A DNA stretch of 64,000 bases from Oceanospirillaceae bacterium (GCA_013215375.1 JABSRB010000027.1:16502-80501), one strand, 5' to 3'; positions 7,915 to 16,765 are shown, counted from the first letter of the stretch. Numbers and translations: made by a program. Notes: generated by a model not told the origin, from the sequence alone.

Positions 7915-9057
7915 ATGTTATCTTGTTGCATTAAATCTGTTTATCGCACAAAAACAATCCAAGTCTCTTTTAAATTACTCATCGCTAGCTCTCTAATACT
8001 AGTGGTAGGTTGCGCCTCTAAACCTGGTATTTCAAATGCTGTCAGCTGGAAAAAACTTAAAGGATGGCAAAGTGAAGATCACAGCGCACTACTCCCACCG
8101 CTACTGGCCCAATGCCCCAAACTCGAGAAAAAGCAGCCTACCTGGCAAACACTTTGCGCTAAAGCACGACTGCTTGAAAACGCTAGCGATCGACAAATCA
8201 AAGCCTATTTCCAAGAGCAATTTACGCCACACAAAATCAATGGCCTCAAAGGCGCCAGTCGTGGTTTAATCACTGGCTATTACGAGCCTTTACTCAAAGG
8301 TAGTTACACCCAAAGCGCCCGCTTTAATTACCCGCTTTACAAAAAGCCTGCCAGTTTATTAAAAGTTAAACCCTCAAAAAACTTACTCAAAGTTAAAGAC
8401 AACCGGGCACGAGGGCGTGAACACCAAGGAGAAATCATCCCCTTTTATTCTCGCGCACAAATTGACGGTCCCAAAGCCCCATTAAAAGGCAATGAGCTAT
8501 TATGGGTTGATAGCAGTGACGATGCTTTTTTCTTGCATATTCAAGGCTCTGGATTAGTAGAACTTGAAGATGGCAGCGTGATTGGTGTAGGTTATGCTGG
8601 CCAAAATGGACACCCTTACCGGGCGATTGGTCGTGATTTGGTGGCGATGCAAGCAATAGCCAAAGCGGACATTTCACTGCAATCTATAAAAACCTGGCTC
8701 ACTGAGCACCACTCTCAAGCACAATGGCTAAAAAACAAAAATCCAAGTTATATATTTTTCACGTTACGCGAGAAAATAGAGCACGGCCCCAGGGGATCAC
8801 TTAACGTACCTCTCACCCCAGAGCGATCTGTGGCAGTAGATAGAAGCATTATCCCATTAGGCAGCCCATTATGGTTAGATACTAAATTACCGCAAAGTGA
8901 CGATCCTTACAGGCGCTTAGTTTTTGCCCAAGATACTGGGGGCGCCATTAATGGCCCAGTGCGAGCCGATATGTTTTTTGGCCGTGGAGCGCGCGCTGAA
9001 GCATTGGCCGGAACAATGAAGCAGCAAGGCAGTATTTTTATATTATTGCCTAATTAA
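7915..9057 (+). CDS. mltA: Membrane-bound lytic murein transglycosylase A
   Basis: A 380-residue lipoprotein with lipobox VVGC (Cys33), which predicts an outer-membrane lipid anchor. The MltA domain includes LKGASRGLITGYYEPLLKGS and FFLHIQGSGLVEL. The C-terminal 3D domain has QDTGGAINGPVRADMFFG, whose aspartates correspond to the catalytic region of this family. The enzyme cleaves the MurNAc-GlcNAc bond of peptidoglycan, leaving a 1,6-anhydro end. The stretch before the hydrophobic core is longer than usual (about 20 residues), but AGGG eight bases before this ATG supports the start. It stands alone: the operon terminator lies upstream and no gene follows closely. Confidence 0.93.
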   Translation: MLSCCIKSVYRTKTIQVSFKLLIASSLILVVGCASKPGISNAVSWKKLKGWQSEDHSALLPPLLAQCPKLEKKQPTWQTLCAKARLLENASDRQIKAYFQEQFTPHKINGLKGASRGLITGYYEPLLKGSYTQSARFNYPLYKKPASLLKVKPSKNLLKVKDNRARGREHQGEIIPFYSRAQIDGPKAPLKGNELLWVDSSDDAFFLHIQGSGLVELEDGSVIGVGYAGQNGHPYRAIGRDLVAMQAIAKADISLQSIKTWLTEHHSQAQWLKNKNPSYIFFTLREKIEHGPRGSLNVPLTPERSVAVDRSIIPLGSPLWLDTKLPQSDDPYRRLVFAQDTGGAINGPVRADMFFGRGARAEALAGTMKQQGSIFILLPN

Positions 9058-9532
9058 TATTCATCCTCAAACAGTGGCATAGCGAGGCTGATCCTATAGC
9101 TCAAGATGAGGGGCACTAGATATGGGCGTCTAATTGTTCCTAAAATTATCTTTGGTAATGCTCAGAAATAATTAATGGGTCAGACGCAGTAACTCATGGT
9201 TTCAGGATGGACGTTAATTAACTGATTATCAGAATAAGCAGTCTTAGACTATAAACCTCAGGCATAAACCAACTAATTTCCCTTTAAACGATTCAGCCAG
9301 ATTTCATCCTTGGGTTTTATTGACAAAATAGAGTGCCAGGCTGTCACCGTTCCAAATAATTAATAACAATCATCGATCGTCGTTAAAAGAAATAAATTTA
9401 GCCATCGATAACACTCCCTGTTACTTATCGTCATTTTAGCAAAATTGGAATGCTATCTTAGGCTTTTATACAGTCTCAACGCCAAGTTAAATCGGCGACG
9501 CAACCGGTCGACTTTGAACGCCTTGTTAATTA
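9058..9532. other. Intergenic region without a supported gene
   Basis: 475 bp between mltA and a convergent small gene. I see no coding frame with a ribosome binding site, no RNA gene and no clear terminator hairpin. Confidence 0.6.
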
Positions 9533-9799
9533 TTACAGATCAAGATTACGTTTTAACACCTTTGCTGATGTAATAATTCGCGTAGTGCGATAAAGCTCAG
9601 GATGCTTGTCACTGTCTGTATAACGCATAGGCTCGCCTGACGTCGGACTAACAAACCAAGATACTTCGGCTCGCGGCTCGCCTAGCTCCTTTTTAAGCGC
9701 TTGCGTTGTAATACCTATCGCTTCGGCCGCCGCATTTAACGTGCAGCGTGTTTTTACGTTATTTATGTAATCTACTACCAGGGTAACTTTGTCCAACAC
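9533..9799 (-). CDS. Small hypothetical protein with a helix-turn-helix-like segment
   Basis: An 88-residue protein I do not recognise. The segment CTLNAAAEAIGITTQALKKEL has the spacing and residue pattern of a helix-turn-helix, so DNA binding is possible. The C-terminal half (SWFVSPTSGEPMRYTDSD) is polar with no clear motif. The start is GTG. A good Shine-Dalgarno sequence AAGGAGC (9808-9814, minus strand) lies about nine bases before it, which makes the frame credible despite its size. A large imperfect hairpin (9834-9875) lies just upstream of the gene. It stands alone beside the decayed LacI/ABC remnants and may belong to the same accessory patch. Confidence 0.55.
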   Translation of the reverse strand: MLDKVTLVVDYINNVKTRCTLNAAAEAIGITTQALKKELGEPRAEVSWFVSPTSGEPMRYTDSDKHPELYRTTRIITSAKVLKRNLDL

Positions 9800-9833
9800 T
9801 ACAAGATGCTCCTTATAAAGTTAACAGCTTCTT

Positions 9834-9875
9834 AGGCGGAGAATTTTCATGTTTAAATACGAAAACTTTCCGCCT
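9834..9875. repeat. Long imperfect inverted repeat (hairpin)
   Basis: AGGCGGAGAATTTTC pairs with GAAAACTTTCCGCCT over 15 positions with one mismatch and one wobble, around a 12-base loop. TTTGATGCTTTTA follows on the plus strand, but no plus-strand gene lies upstream for it to terminate. It sits about 35 bp before the start of the small HTH-like gene on the minus strand. Confidence 0.6.
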
Positions 9876-10068
9876 TTGATGCTTTTAATATTTCCAACAA
9901 TCTAATATTAACATTATATTTCAAATAGTAATGCTCTTTATTGGCTTATTCTCTCGCGGAGGATTACGGATTCAGTGACACCCCCCTCGTTTACTGTGTT
10001 TATAACCAGCATCCAAAACACCAAAACTCTAATAAAATCGTGATAAAACAAACAAAAATGAACCTTAC

Positions 10069-10812
10069 CTACAGCGGCTCGCCAAAGGTGGGAGGCATGC
10101 GCAACCCCATATTCTCGTGGGTAATAATAGGAGCACTAGGTGTATACACCGGCGCCTGATCAAGTACTTGATGACAATGCAGCAATACGTTAACAGCACT
10201 AACCACTTCGACGTGTAAATCCTGATCGATAATGATGTCAATGTCATTTTCGGTTAACAATTGGTAAGAGCCCTCGTTAAGCTCGTGTCCTATATAAACC
10301 ACTTCTTTACTCCAGCCCATATCTTTGATGGCGCTAGCAACACCGCTAGTACCTCCAGCTAAACTGTACACACCTAAAGGTTTGATACCGGATTTAAACA
10401 GCGACATTAAACTTTGGTAACTCTCTTCATCGAGATCGTGGTTGTTCAGCGATTCACGAATAACAAGGTTAGGATATTGCTCGCGTATGATGCGGCGAAA
10501 ACCGAGCTCGCGCTCATACTGCGAGCGGTAAGGCGCACTGACCACCAGCACTACTTCGCCTTGTTTATCGCCGATAAAACGGCCCATCAAGCTTCTTGCA
10601 GTGCGCCCGGCGCTGACATGGTCCATGGTCACACAGCCAAGACGAATAGTGCCGCTAATATCTGTAGTGACACAAACCACAGGAGTCCCCTGGGAGATGA
10701 TTTTATTAACAATGCAGGAGTTGGTGGCATCTTCACGACAGACGATAATTAACCCATCATGTTTGGCTGCCGCCTCTTTAAATAGCGCTATATATTGCGC
10801 TAAATCAAACAT
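10069..10812 (-). pseudogene. LacI-family regulator remnant: sugar-binding domain without HTH
   Basis: The 247 residues match the periplasmic-binding-protein-like effector domain of LacI/GalR regulators: DGLIIVCRE, GTPVVCVTTDISG, VTMDHVSAGRTARSLMGRFIG, and a C-terminal IIIDQDLH region. The N-terminal ~100 residues of a normal family member are absent, including the helix-turn-helix and hinge. Only 39 bp separate the fragment from an opposing permease fragment, leaving no room for them. The protein could not bind DNA in the usual way, so I call it a pseudogene. The frame is otherwise intact, which suggests a fairly recent deletion. Confidence 0.7.
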
Positions 10813-10845
10813 AGCTAAGCGGTAGGTCTCAATGCTGATGTGTAA

Positions 10846-11148
10846 TTACCCTTGCTGATCGCCACGCTTGGACTACTGTTTGTATTTCGTGGCATTGCCT
10901 ACGCACTCACCGATAATCACACTTTTGCCGCAAGTCGCGACATTCGTGATGATGCGCTGTTTAGCATTTTAGCTGGCGGTCGCAGTACCGTGATCAGTAC
11001 TTTGTGCGGAGCGTTTATTCTCTCTAGCATTCAGAGCTATCTGGTGGTGATGGGCCTTCAACCGCAGTGGTTTATGTTACTGCTCGCTGGCATTGCAGTA
11101 TTAGCCTCTTTAGCCAATAACAAACCAAGCCTGTTAGTTAGTCGCTAA
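10846..11148 (+). pseudogene. Sugar ABC transporter permease remnant (RbsC-like), internally deleted
   Basis: The open frame starts right after a stop codon at 10843-10845. It begins with PLLIATLGLLFVFRGIAYALT, the mid-protein IATLG...RG motif of ribose-type permeases, then jumps to DALFSILAGGRSTVISTLCGAFILSSIQ and the final hydrophobic segments. The N-terminus and roughly 100 residues between these two blocks are missing, so no functional permease can be made. The ATPase and binding-protein genes expected with it are absent. With the truncated LacI fragment this is the scar of a carbohydrate ABC operon; a terminator 50 bp downstream still marks its original end. Confidence 0.72.
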
Positions 11149-11175
11149 CGATAATGACGGTATTTGTGTTGACCG

Positions 11176-11187
11176 ATATCGATACAA
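11176..11187. promoter_or_regulatory. ATATCGATACAA element, copy 1 (possible LacI-type operator relic)
   Basis: A 12-base sequence repeated exactly at 11461-11472, centred on the palindrome TATCGATA. LacI-family operators are short palindromes with a central CG, so these may be binding sites left from the decayed regulator. This is a weak inference. Confidence 0.3.
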
Positions 11188-11200
11188 GTACTCCTTTTAT

Positions 11201-11253
11201 GAAGATCAAGTTATTGCACAGTCGAGCTTATTATGGACTTGATCTTCCTTTTT
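11201..11253 (+). terminator. Rho-independent terminator downstream of the permease remnant
   Basis: GAAGATCAAGT pairs perfectly with ACTTGATCTTC (11 bp) around a ~25-base loop, followed by CTTTTT. It marks the 3' end of the former ABC operon. Confidence 0.75.
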
Positions 11254-11571
11254 ATACCAATCACTATGCATCTCTCTACAACTGCCGCAGTGTCCTATGC
11301 CGCTCTTCGAACTAAGAGTTATAGCAGAAACTCAATATTCAATCTGTCATAGAAAAGCTCAAAGGCTGCCATGTAATAGCGCGCACTGTCGCAAAGTGCT
11401 ATTGTCGATTTGTATAAAATTCAAAACTTTATAATTAATTTCATCTAAAGCGGTGACGCAATATCGATACAAACCACAAATCATACCAGCGATTAAGGCT
11501 GGTTTATCAGCAGCTAATCGCACTTTCTACCTAAAGCCTTAAACAGGCCTTAATGCATAAAGGACAACCAA
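11254..11571. other. Intergenic region upstream of the RidA gene
   Basis: 318 bp with no credible reading frame. It contains the second ATATCGATACAA element (11461-11472) and a small ACCAGC/GCTGGT hairpin (11485-11503). The RidA promoter should lie here, but I cannot fix it. Confidence 0.45.
11461..11472. promoter_or_regulatory. ATATCGATACAA element, copy 2
   Basis: An exact copy of the 12-mer at 11176-11187, about 100 bp before the RidA start codon. It could place the ridA-like gene under the same lost regulator. Confidence 0.3.
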
Positions 11572-11919
11572 GTGATAGAACGTAAAAGCGGTATCTATAG
11601 AGGGAGAAACAAATCTTCTGCCTATAAAGATTTGGTGTGGACGGTTGCAACATCATCAGATACCTCGCTGGATATTGCAGGACAAACACAATCAGCCTTA
11701 GACATTATGCAACTGAATTTAGTGGAACTGGGCAGTGATAAATCCAAGATAGTGTCGGCTCAAGTCTATATCGCAGATATGAACACTAAAGCATTAATGG
11801 ATAGCGTTTGGTGTGAATGGTTCGGTGAAAACGCACAAAACTGGCCGCAAAGAGCCTGTTTGGGTGTCTCTCTTGAAGGTGATGTTTTAATTGAGATAAC
11901 CGTGACAGCAGTGCGTTAA
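11572..11919 (+). CDS. RidA/YjgF/YER057c/UK114-family protein
   Basis: A 115-residue protein of the RidA superfamily, small trimeric enzymes that hydrolyse reactive enamines and imines, or act in degradative pathways. Family features seen here are VWTVATSSDTSLDIAGQTQSALD near the N-terminus, an arginine in PQRACLGV that aligns with the catalytic arginine of deaminating RidA proteins, and IEITVTAVR at the end with the conserved glutamate. The start is GTG, with AAAGGA about eight bases upstream. It lies beside the decayed sugar transporter and may once have belonged to that catabolic cluster. It is not in the usual housekeeping ridA context, so I give no symbol. Confidence 0.85.
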   Translation: MIERKSGIYRGRNKSSAYKDLVWTVATSSDTSLDIAGQTQSALDIMQLNLVELGSDKSKIVSAQVYIADMNTKALMDSVWCEWFGENAQNWPQRACLGVSLEGDVLIEITVTAVR

Positions 11920-12151
11920 TGATCTGCTCGTACCATTATCTTTAATAATGTAACGCTGTGCTAAGCAGTAACAATCCGTTCTTTTTAATATTGCATTGCA
12001 ATAGCTAACGGCGCTGCCAGCTGATAACACTAATTTATTCAATGAATGTTTTATTATCCGCTATTTGAACTATTCTTTTATTATTTATAACGCTGACTTA
12101 CGCGGTTCAGCAGCAACAATTAATTAAAAGCCAGAACAAAAGGAAATGTAT

Positions 12152-12916
12152 ATGAAAAATATCATGTTGGGTTTGTTAATCGGTTTTAGTGTTTTCACCA
12201 ATGCGTTTGCAGCCTCTGTGGCAGAAAAAATCACGCTTTACAGCTACCACAATCACCCGCCGTTTGTCACCGCCAAAGGCCAAGGCTTAACCTATGACCT
12301 GGCAGAGAAACTGAACACCCTCGCCGCTGGAAAATACGATTTTCAAGTAAAGATAGTCCCTCGTAGTCGACTTAATTTATTTTTAAAAGATTGGATCAAC
12401 GGCACTTGCCCCTCCATCGAGTGCAACAAGCAATGGCTAGTTGCCTGGGTTAACCCTAAATGGGGTTTCATTAGAGGCGAGAGCAATAATTATCTATGGC
12501 ACTCTCTCTTTACCGACAGCAATGTGATTGTATCTAACACTGAGACTAATTTTAACTATGAAGAGCCCGCCTCCCTGAAAGGATTAGTATTGGCAGGTAT
12601 GCGCGGACATCGTTATGTAGGCATCGACGATCTGGTCGCGACTGGCGACATTACCCGCATCGATGGCAACCGGGAGCGAGACAATTTGCTCAAGGTGCTG
12701 CACAAGCGGGTAACAGCGACACTACTGCCTAATTCTACTATGCAATATTTGCTCAGTAATGATCCTATTATCAAGGAAAAGGCGGGGCAATTTAAGATAT
12801 CTGCCACCAAACACCAAATCTACAAACGTTTTATTATGCTCCCCAGCGATCGTGAAGACATTTTTACTTTGCTCAACTCGGTTCCTGTCTCTTCGTTAAT
12901 AAAGGTTACGCAATAG
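12152..12916 (+). CDS. Periplasmic solute-binding protein (SBP_bac_3-like)
   Basis: A 254-residue exported protein with a clear signal peptide (KNIMLGLLIGFSVFTNAFA, cleavage after AFA). The mature start, ITLYSYHNHPPFVTAKGQGLTYDLAEKLN, resembles polar amino-acid-type binding proteins (periplasmic binding protein family 3). The second ATG is chosen: AAAAGGA ends eight bases before it but only two bases before the first ATG at 12146. Four bases separate its stop from a sensor histidine kinase gene, and no transporter permease or ATPase is nearby. It is therefore likely a sensory ligand-binding partner rather than a transport component. The ligand is unknown. Confidence 0.82.
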   Translation: MKNIMLGLLIGFSVFTNAFAASVAEKITLYSYHNHPPFVTAKGQGLTYDLAEKLNTLAAGKYDFQVKIVPRSRLNLFLKDWINGTCPSIECNKQWLVAWVNPKWGFIRGESNNYLWHSLFTDSNVIVSNTETNFNYEEPASLKGLVLAGMRGHRYVGIDDLVATGDITRIDGNRERDNLLKVLHKRVTATLLPNSTMQYLLSNDPIIKEKAGQFKISATKHQIYKRFIMLPSDREDIFTLLNSVPVSSLIKVTQ

Positions 12917-12920
12917 CACT

Positions 12921-14924
12921 ATGGATTACCAGAAAGTACCTATCACCCAATCGATCGGCGTCGAATTACTGAAAAGGATATTTGGCGTTTATTGTATCGC
13001 GGCACTTTTGATAACCTTGTTTCAGGGGTGGTTAGAGTATGCGCAAACCAAAGATAGGGTGATTCAGTTAATGATTGAACACCAGCCAGCGGTTGAAGAA
13101 AGCTTAGCTAATGCCGTCTGGCATTTAGACCAACCTCTGATAGATTCTTTACTCAAAGGCATTATCTCCCAGAGAATTATTGTCGGTGTAGAAATATTCA
13201 CTGAAAAAGGAGAAATTCTAGCCAGTGCCGGGGCCATCACCCATGCTACTGAATTTACCAATGACGCTGTTGGTACTGATTTGATATCAATGCAAAACGC
13301 CATTCATCAGGACAGATATAGACATCAGTTTGTACTCTTAGATCCGACTGAGTTATCCAGTGAGGCAATAGGTTTGGCGGTATTCCATTCAGCTAACGAT
13401 GTGGTTATCGAGGAGGTGCAACCGCGCCTTATCTCTTTGGTGATAGCGGCCATCGTAAAGACCGCTATTTTGTGGGTTGTCTTTATCTACTTTGGGCAAA
13501 AACTGTTGAGCCAGCCACTGTTACATTTAATGGCCATGGTTAGAAAACTACCATTGGATGACAGCAACCGCCGGGAGACGCCTAAAAAAACCAAACTCAA
13601 TGAATTACAATTATTTGAATTTGCGCTAATAGATACCGCGCAAAAGTTGGAACTCACCTTACACTCGCTACGCACCAGTAACGAGAAACTCAGCAAAATA
13701 AACATCCACTTACTCAGAGCGGTAGAGCAGAGCCCTACACTATCGGTGATACTGACTCCTGACGGACAAGTAGAATATGCGACCCCTAGCCTGGGAAATT
13801 TATCCGGTTATTCGCCCGCCCAGATCCAGGGATTATTTGATAAAGATTTATTAAAAAGCATCGCTTTCCACGATTTTGTCAAGCAGTGTCACCTTGGAAA
13901 AACCCCCGACAAAAATCCAGCCTCTGAGCTTTCTATATTGGATAAAAATGGCCAAATAGTCTATTTAACTGCCAACCTCTCCGCCGTTTATTCCGAGCAA
14001 GGCAATGCCGATAATTTCTTATTTTCTGCAACAAACATTAGCAAAAACAAAAGATTGCAACTAGAACTTAAAGAAAAAAACGAAGAACAACTACATACTA
14101 TCGAACATTTAAAAGAGGCGCGAAGTCAATTAGTACAATCGGAAAAAATGGCCTCTATCGGTGAATTATCGGCAGGTATTGCCCACGAAATAAATAACCC
14201 TATCGCCTTTATCAATTCCAATACCTTTACCCTTGGAAAATACAATGAACAGCTGTTTCAACTGATTGATTGTTACAGAGAGCAGCTTAAAGAGGGTTTA
14301 GCTGATCATGAAAAAATCTGCAAGATAGAACGGGAAATTGATTACGACTTCTTGCGTCAAGACATCCGAGAAATGACCCTTGAATCCCAGGAAGGCCTGA
14401 ATAGGATCAAAAAGATTGTTGCCGATCTATTATTTTTTTCCCGATCAAATAACAATAAGTTCGAATTATACGATTTGCGAAAAGGTATCGAGAGCACATT
14501 GAGTATCGCCTGGCACCAATTAAAAAATAATACCCAGATAGTCAAAGAGTTTGCCGACATCCCCGAAATTGAATGCATCCCCTCACAAATCAACCAAGTA
14601 TTGATGAATTTATTGATCAATGCTTCTCAGTCTTTTGCCGACCAGGGCATTATCACCATCAAAACAATAGCTGCAAAAGACACTATCATGGTGCAAGTGG
14701 AAGATAACGGTAGCGGCATTGAGCCCGCGCACTTGAGTAAATTATTTGACCCTTTTTTCACGACTAAAGAGGTGGGTAGTGGTACGGGCTTAGGGCTCTC
14801 GGTGTCCTACGGTATAATAAAGAAACACCGAGGGGAGATCACTGTCACTAGTGAATTAGGCAAGGGCACTTGTTTTACGCTGACACTACCCATTAAGCAA
14901 CCTGTACCCGATACTGACTTGTAG
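12921..14924 (+). CDS. PAS-domain sensor histidine kinase
   Basis: 667 residues. Two membrane helices (about 19-36 and 170-192) bracket a periplasmic sensor region of ~130 residues. A cytoplasmic coiled segment, a PAS domain (about 265-375) and a second coiled coil follow. The dimerisation domain has the phosphoacceptor His422 in ELSAGIAHEINNP. The ATPase domain has the N-box NQVLMNLLINASQSF, the G1 box VEDNGSGI and the G2 box GTGLGLSVSYGI. This HisKA type, with AHEINNP and an insert before the ATPase domain, is common in orphan or NtrB-like kinases. It shares an operon with the binding protein just upstream, which probably docks on its periplasmic region. No response regulator gene is adjacent. 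Confidence 0.93.
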   Translation: MDYQKVPITQSIGVELLKRIFGVYCIAALLITLFQGWLEYAQTKDRVIQLMIEHQPAVEESLANAVWHLDQPLIDSLLKGIISQRIIVGVEIFTEKGEILASAGAITHATEFTNDAVGTDLISMQNAIHQDRYRHQFVLLDPTELSSEAIGLAVFHSANDVVIEEVQPRLISLVIAAIVKTAILWVVFIYFGQKLLSQPLLHLMAMVRKLPLDDSNRRETPKKTKLNELQLFEFALIDTAQKLELTLHSLRTSNEKLSKINIHLLRAVEQSPTLSVILTPDGQVEYATPSLGNLSGYSPAQIQGLFDKDLLKSIAFHDFVKQCHLGKTPDKNPASELSILDKNGQIVYLTANLSAVYSEQGNADNFLFSATNISKNKRLQLELKEKNEEQLHTIEHLKEARSQLVQSEKMASIGELSAGIAHEINNPIAFINSNTFTLGKYNEQLFQLIDCYREQLKEGLADHEKICKIEREIDYDFLRQDIREMTLESQEGLNRIKKIVADLLFFSRSNNNKFELYDLRKGIESTLSIAWHQLKNNTQIVKEFADIPEIECIPSQINQVLMNLLINASQSFADQGIITIKTIAAKDTIMVQVEDNGSGIEPAHLSKLFDPFFTTKEVGSGTGLGLSVSYGIIKKHRGEITVTSELGKGTCFTLTLPIKQPVPDTDL

Positions 14925-14945
14925 AATGATGATAATTAAGCGGAA

Positions 14946-14966
14946 CTGTAGTGAAAAACACTGCAG
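14946..14966. terminator. Hairpin between convergent genes
   Basis: CTGTAGTG pairs with CACTGCAG (one wobble) around AAAAA, between the convergent kinase and pentapeptide genes. No T-tract follows on either strand, so a terminator role is uncertain. Confidence 0.35.
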
Positions 14967-14972
14967 CTGCTG

Positions 14973-15569
14973 CTAATCTAACAGCTCGATCTGCAATCCA
15001 TGTAATAACCTAACCACTTCAAAACGACTAAATTTTGCGCCTTTGATCAGGTTGTTTTCGATATTTATGTCGTAATTGGTCGCTTCGTAAAAACTGACTT
15101 TACTTAAATTAGTGCGATTAAATAAGCTACCGCTAAAATCACTGTGCGAGAAATCGCCACCATTAAAGTCCCCTTCCCTAAAATCAACTTCTAGCGCACG
15201 ACACTCTATTAATTTAAGCCCCTGTAACTTCAGCCCATAAAAACTGCTGTCATTTAAAATACAGCCATCAAATGTTATTAATCCTTCTAACACCACACTG
15301 GGCCAGCTTACTTTTCCCCAATCAATACCCAACATTTTACTGTTTTTAAACTGTACTTCATTAATTCTGCTCTTGGGGAACTGCGCCAAGCTAAAATTAC
15401 AATTGCTAAAGTGACAGTCTAAAAACCGGCAGTGGTCAAACACTACTTCGCTAAAGTCACAGCCATCAAAACGACAATCTTCAAAGCTTAAATCGCTAAA
15501 AGTTACAGCGCGCAGATCCAGCTCTTTGAAATGCTCGCCGTCATAATCTTGTTCAGTGAATGTTGTCAT
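14973..15569 (-). CDS. Pentapeptide-repeat protein (Qnr/MfpA-like fold)
   Basis: 198 residues made almost wholly of pentapeptide repeats of A(D/N)LXX type: CRFDG CDFSE VVFDH CRFLD CHFSN CNFSL, then a less regular middle, then DFREGDFNGGDFSHSDFSGSLFNRTNLSK. Such repeats fold into a right-handed quadrilateral beta-helix that can mimic DNA. The C-terminal segment VVRLLHGLQIELLD recalls the dimerising C-terminus of Qnr proteins, which protect gyrase from quinolones; gyrase binding here is only a possibility. The ATG is preferred over the TTG one codon upstream. The gene starts 17 bp after prpF on the same strand, with no terminator between, so it is probably transcribed with the propionate operon. 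Confidence 0.85.
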   Translation of the reverse strand: MTTFTEQDYDGEHFKELDLRAVTFSDLSFEDCRFDGCDFSEVVFDHCRFLDCHFSNCNFSLAQFPKSRINEVQFKNSKMLGIDWGKVSWPSVVLEGLITFDGCILNDSSFYGLKLQGLKLIECRALEVDFREGDFNGGDFSHSDFSGSLFNRTNLSKVSFYEATNYDINIENNLIKGAKFSRFEVVRLLHGLQIELLD

Positions 15570-15586
15570 CAATAAACCCTAATACC

Positions 15587-16765
15587 TTAAGAGGCATAAT
15601 CACTTGGAATTCTCACCCAGCCTTCCATCAACACTCGTGCACTGCGCCCCATCACCACTTTATCTGCCTGCCATACGCCATTGGTGACGCTAGCACTAGC
15701 GCCCACTAATAAAACGCCGCTTGGGTGCCCAAAAGTGACTTCACTGCCGGCTTTTTCCCCAGTGGCTAAATTGACTAACGTACCATTAATAGCTGCAGCA
15801 GTACCGATAGCGACGGCAGCAGTACCCATCATTGCGTGGTGCAACTTACCCATAGACAATGCACGCACTGATAAATCGATGTCAGCAGCAGCAATCTGTT
15901 TACCACTGGAACTTAGATAATCTTGCGCTGGGGAAACAAAGGCTATTTTAGGGGTATGCTGGCGAGTTTTAGCGTCTCCAATATCTGTTATCAAACCCAT
16001 TTTCAGCGCACCGTAACTGCGAATAGTCTCAAATCTTTCCAGAGCTTGTACATCATTGTTTATCTCATCTTGAGACTCGATACCTGTGTAACCCAAATCT
16101 GCTGCATTTAAAAAGATGGTGGGGATGCCTGAGTTAATCATGGTCACCGTAAAACTACCCACCCCAGGCACTTCTAATTGATCAACGACATTACCAGTGG
16201 GGAACATCGCTCCCTCACCGGCGGGATCGATAAATTCGATATTTATTTTAGCACTCGGGAAGGTCACTCCATCTAATGAAAAGTCACCCGTTTCTTGTAC
16301 TTCACCGTTGCAAATAGGCACATAGGCATTGATGGTTTTTTGGATATTTTCCTGCCATATACGCACTGTCGCTACCCCATTTTCAGGGATACGCTGCGGG
16401 TCAACTAAACCACTACTAATAGCAAAAGCACCGACGGCTGCGGTTAAGTTGCCACAGTTGCCACTGTAATCAACAAAGGCTTTGTCGATGGCCACTTGGG
16501 CAAACAAGTATTCTACATCGTGAATCTCACAGTGGCTTTCAGATAAAATCACCGCTTTACTAGTGCTAGACGTCGCCCCACCCATACCATCGGTCTGCTT
16601 GCCATAGGGATCTGGACTGCCGATCACCCGCAGTAACAACGCATCGCGATCAGGCCCTGCTACTTGTGCAGATTTGGGCAGATCTAGCAGGCGAAAAAAC
16701 ACCCCTTTACTGGTACCACCACGCATATAAGTGGCAGGTATTTTAATTTGTGGGGCATGAGTCAT
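15587..16765 (-). CDS. prpF: 2-methylaconitate cis-trans isomerase
   Basis: 392 residues, the normal length for PrpF. Diagnostic segments are YMRGGTSKGVFF at the N-terminus, GGATSSTSK, and VDYSGNCGNLTAAVGAF, which holds the conserved cysteine region of this diaminopimelate-epimerase-like fold. PrpF isomerises the trans-2-methylaconitate made by AcnD to the cis form, and AcnD plus PrpF together replace the single enzyme PrpD. The gene follows acnD by 37 bp in the operon. AGGAAAG seven bases before the ATG supports the start. It acts in the cytoplasm. Confidence 0.95.
   Translation of the reverse strand: MTHAPQIKIPATYMRGGTSKGVFFRLLDLPKSAQVAGPDRDALLLRVIGSPDPYGKQTDGMGGATSSTSKAVILSESHCEIHDVEYLFAQVAIDKAFVDYSGNCGNLTAAVGAFAISSGLVDPQRIPENGVATVRIWQENIQKTINAYVPICNGEVQETGDFSLDGVTFPSAKINIEFIDPAGEGAMFPTGNVVDQLEVPGVGSFTVTMINSGIPTIFLNAADLGYTGIESQDEINNDVQALERFETIRSYGALKMGLITDIGDAKTRQHTPKIAFVSPAQDYLSSSGKQIAAADIDLSVRALSMGKLHHAMMGTAAVAIGTAAAINGTLVNLATGEKAGSEVTFGHPSGVLLVGASASVTNGVWQADKVVMGRSARVLMEGWVRIPSDYAS

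Noticed and set aside
9941..10159. 72-codon plus-strand open frame
   Set aside because: It runs into the LacI-domain fragment on the other strand, whose protein similarity is clear; no ribosome binding site or motif supports it.
14973..15569. Calling the pentapeptide protein a quinolone-resistance determinant
   Set aside because: Repeat proteins of this kind are diverse; only the fold and a short C-terminal resemblance are visible, which is not enough for a resistance call.
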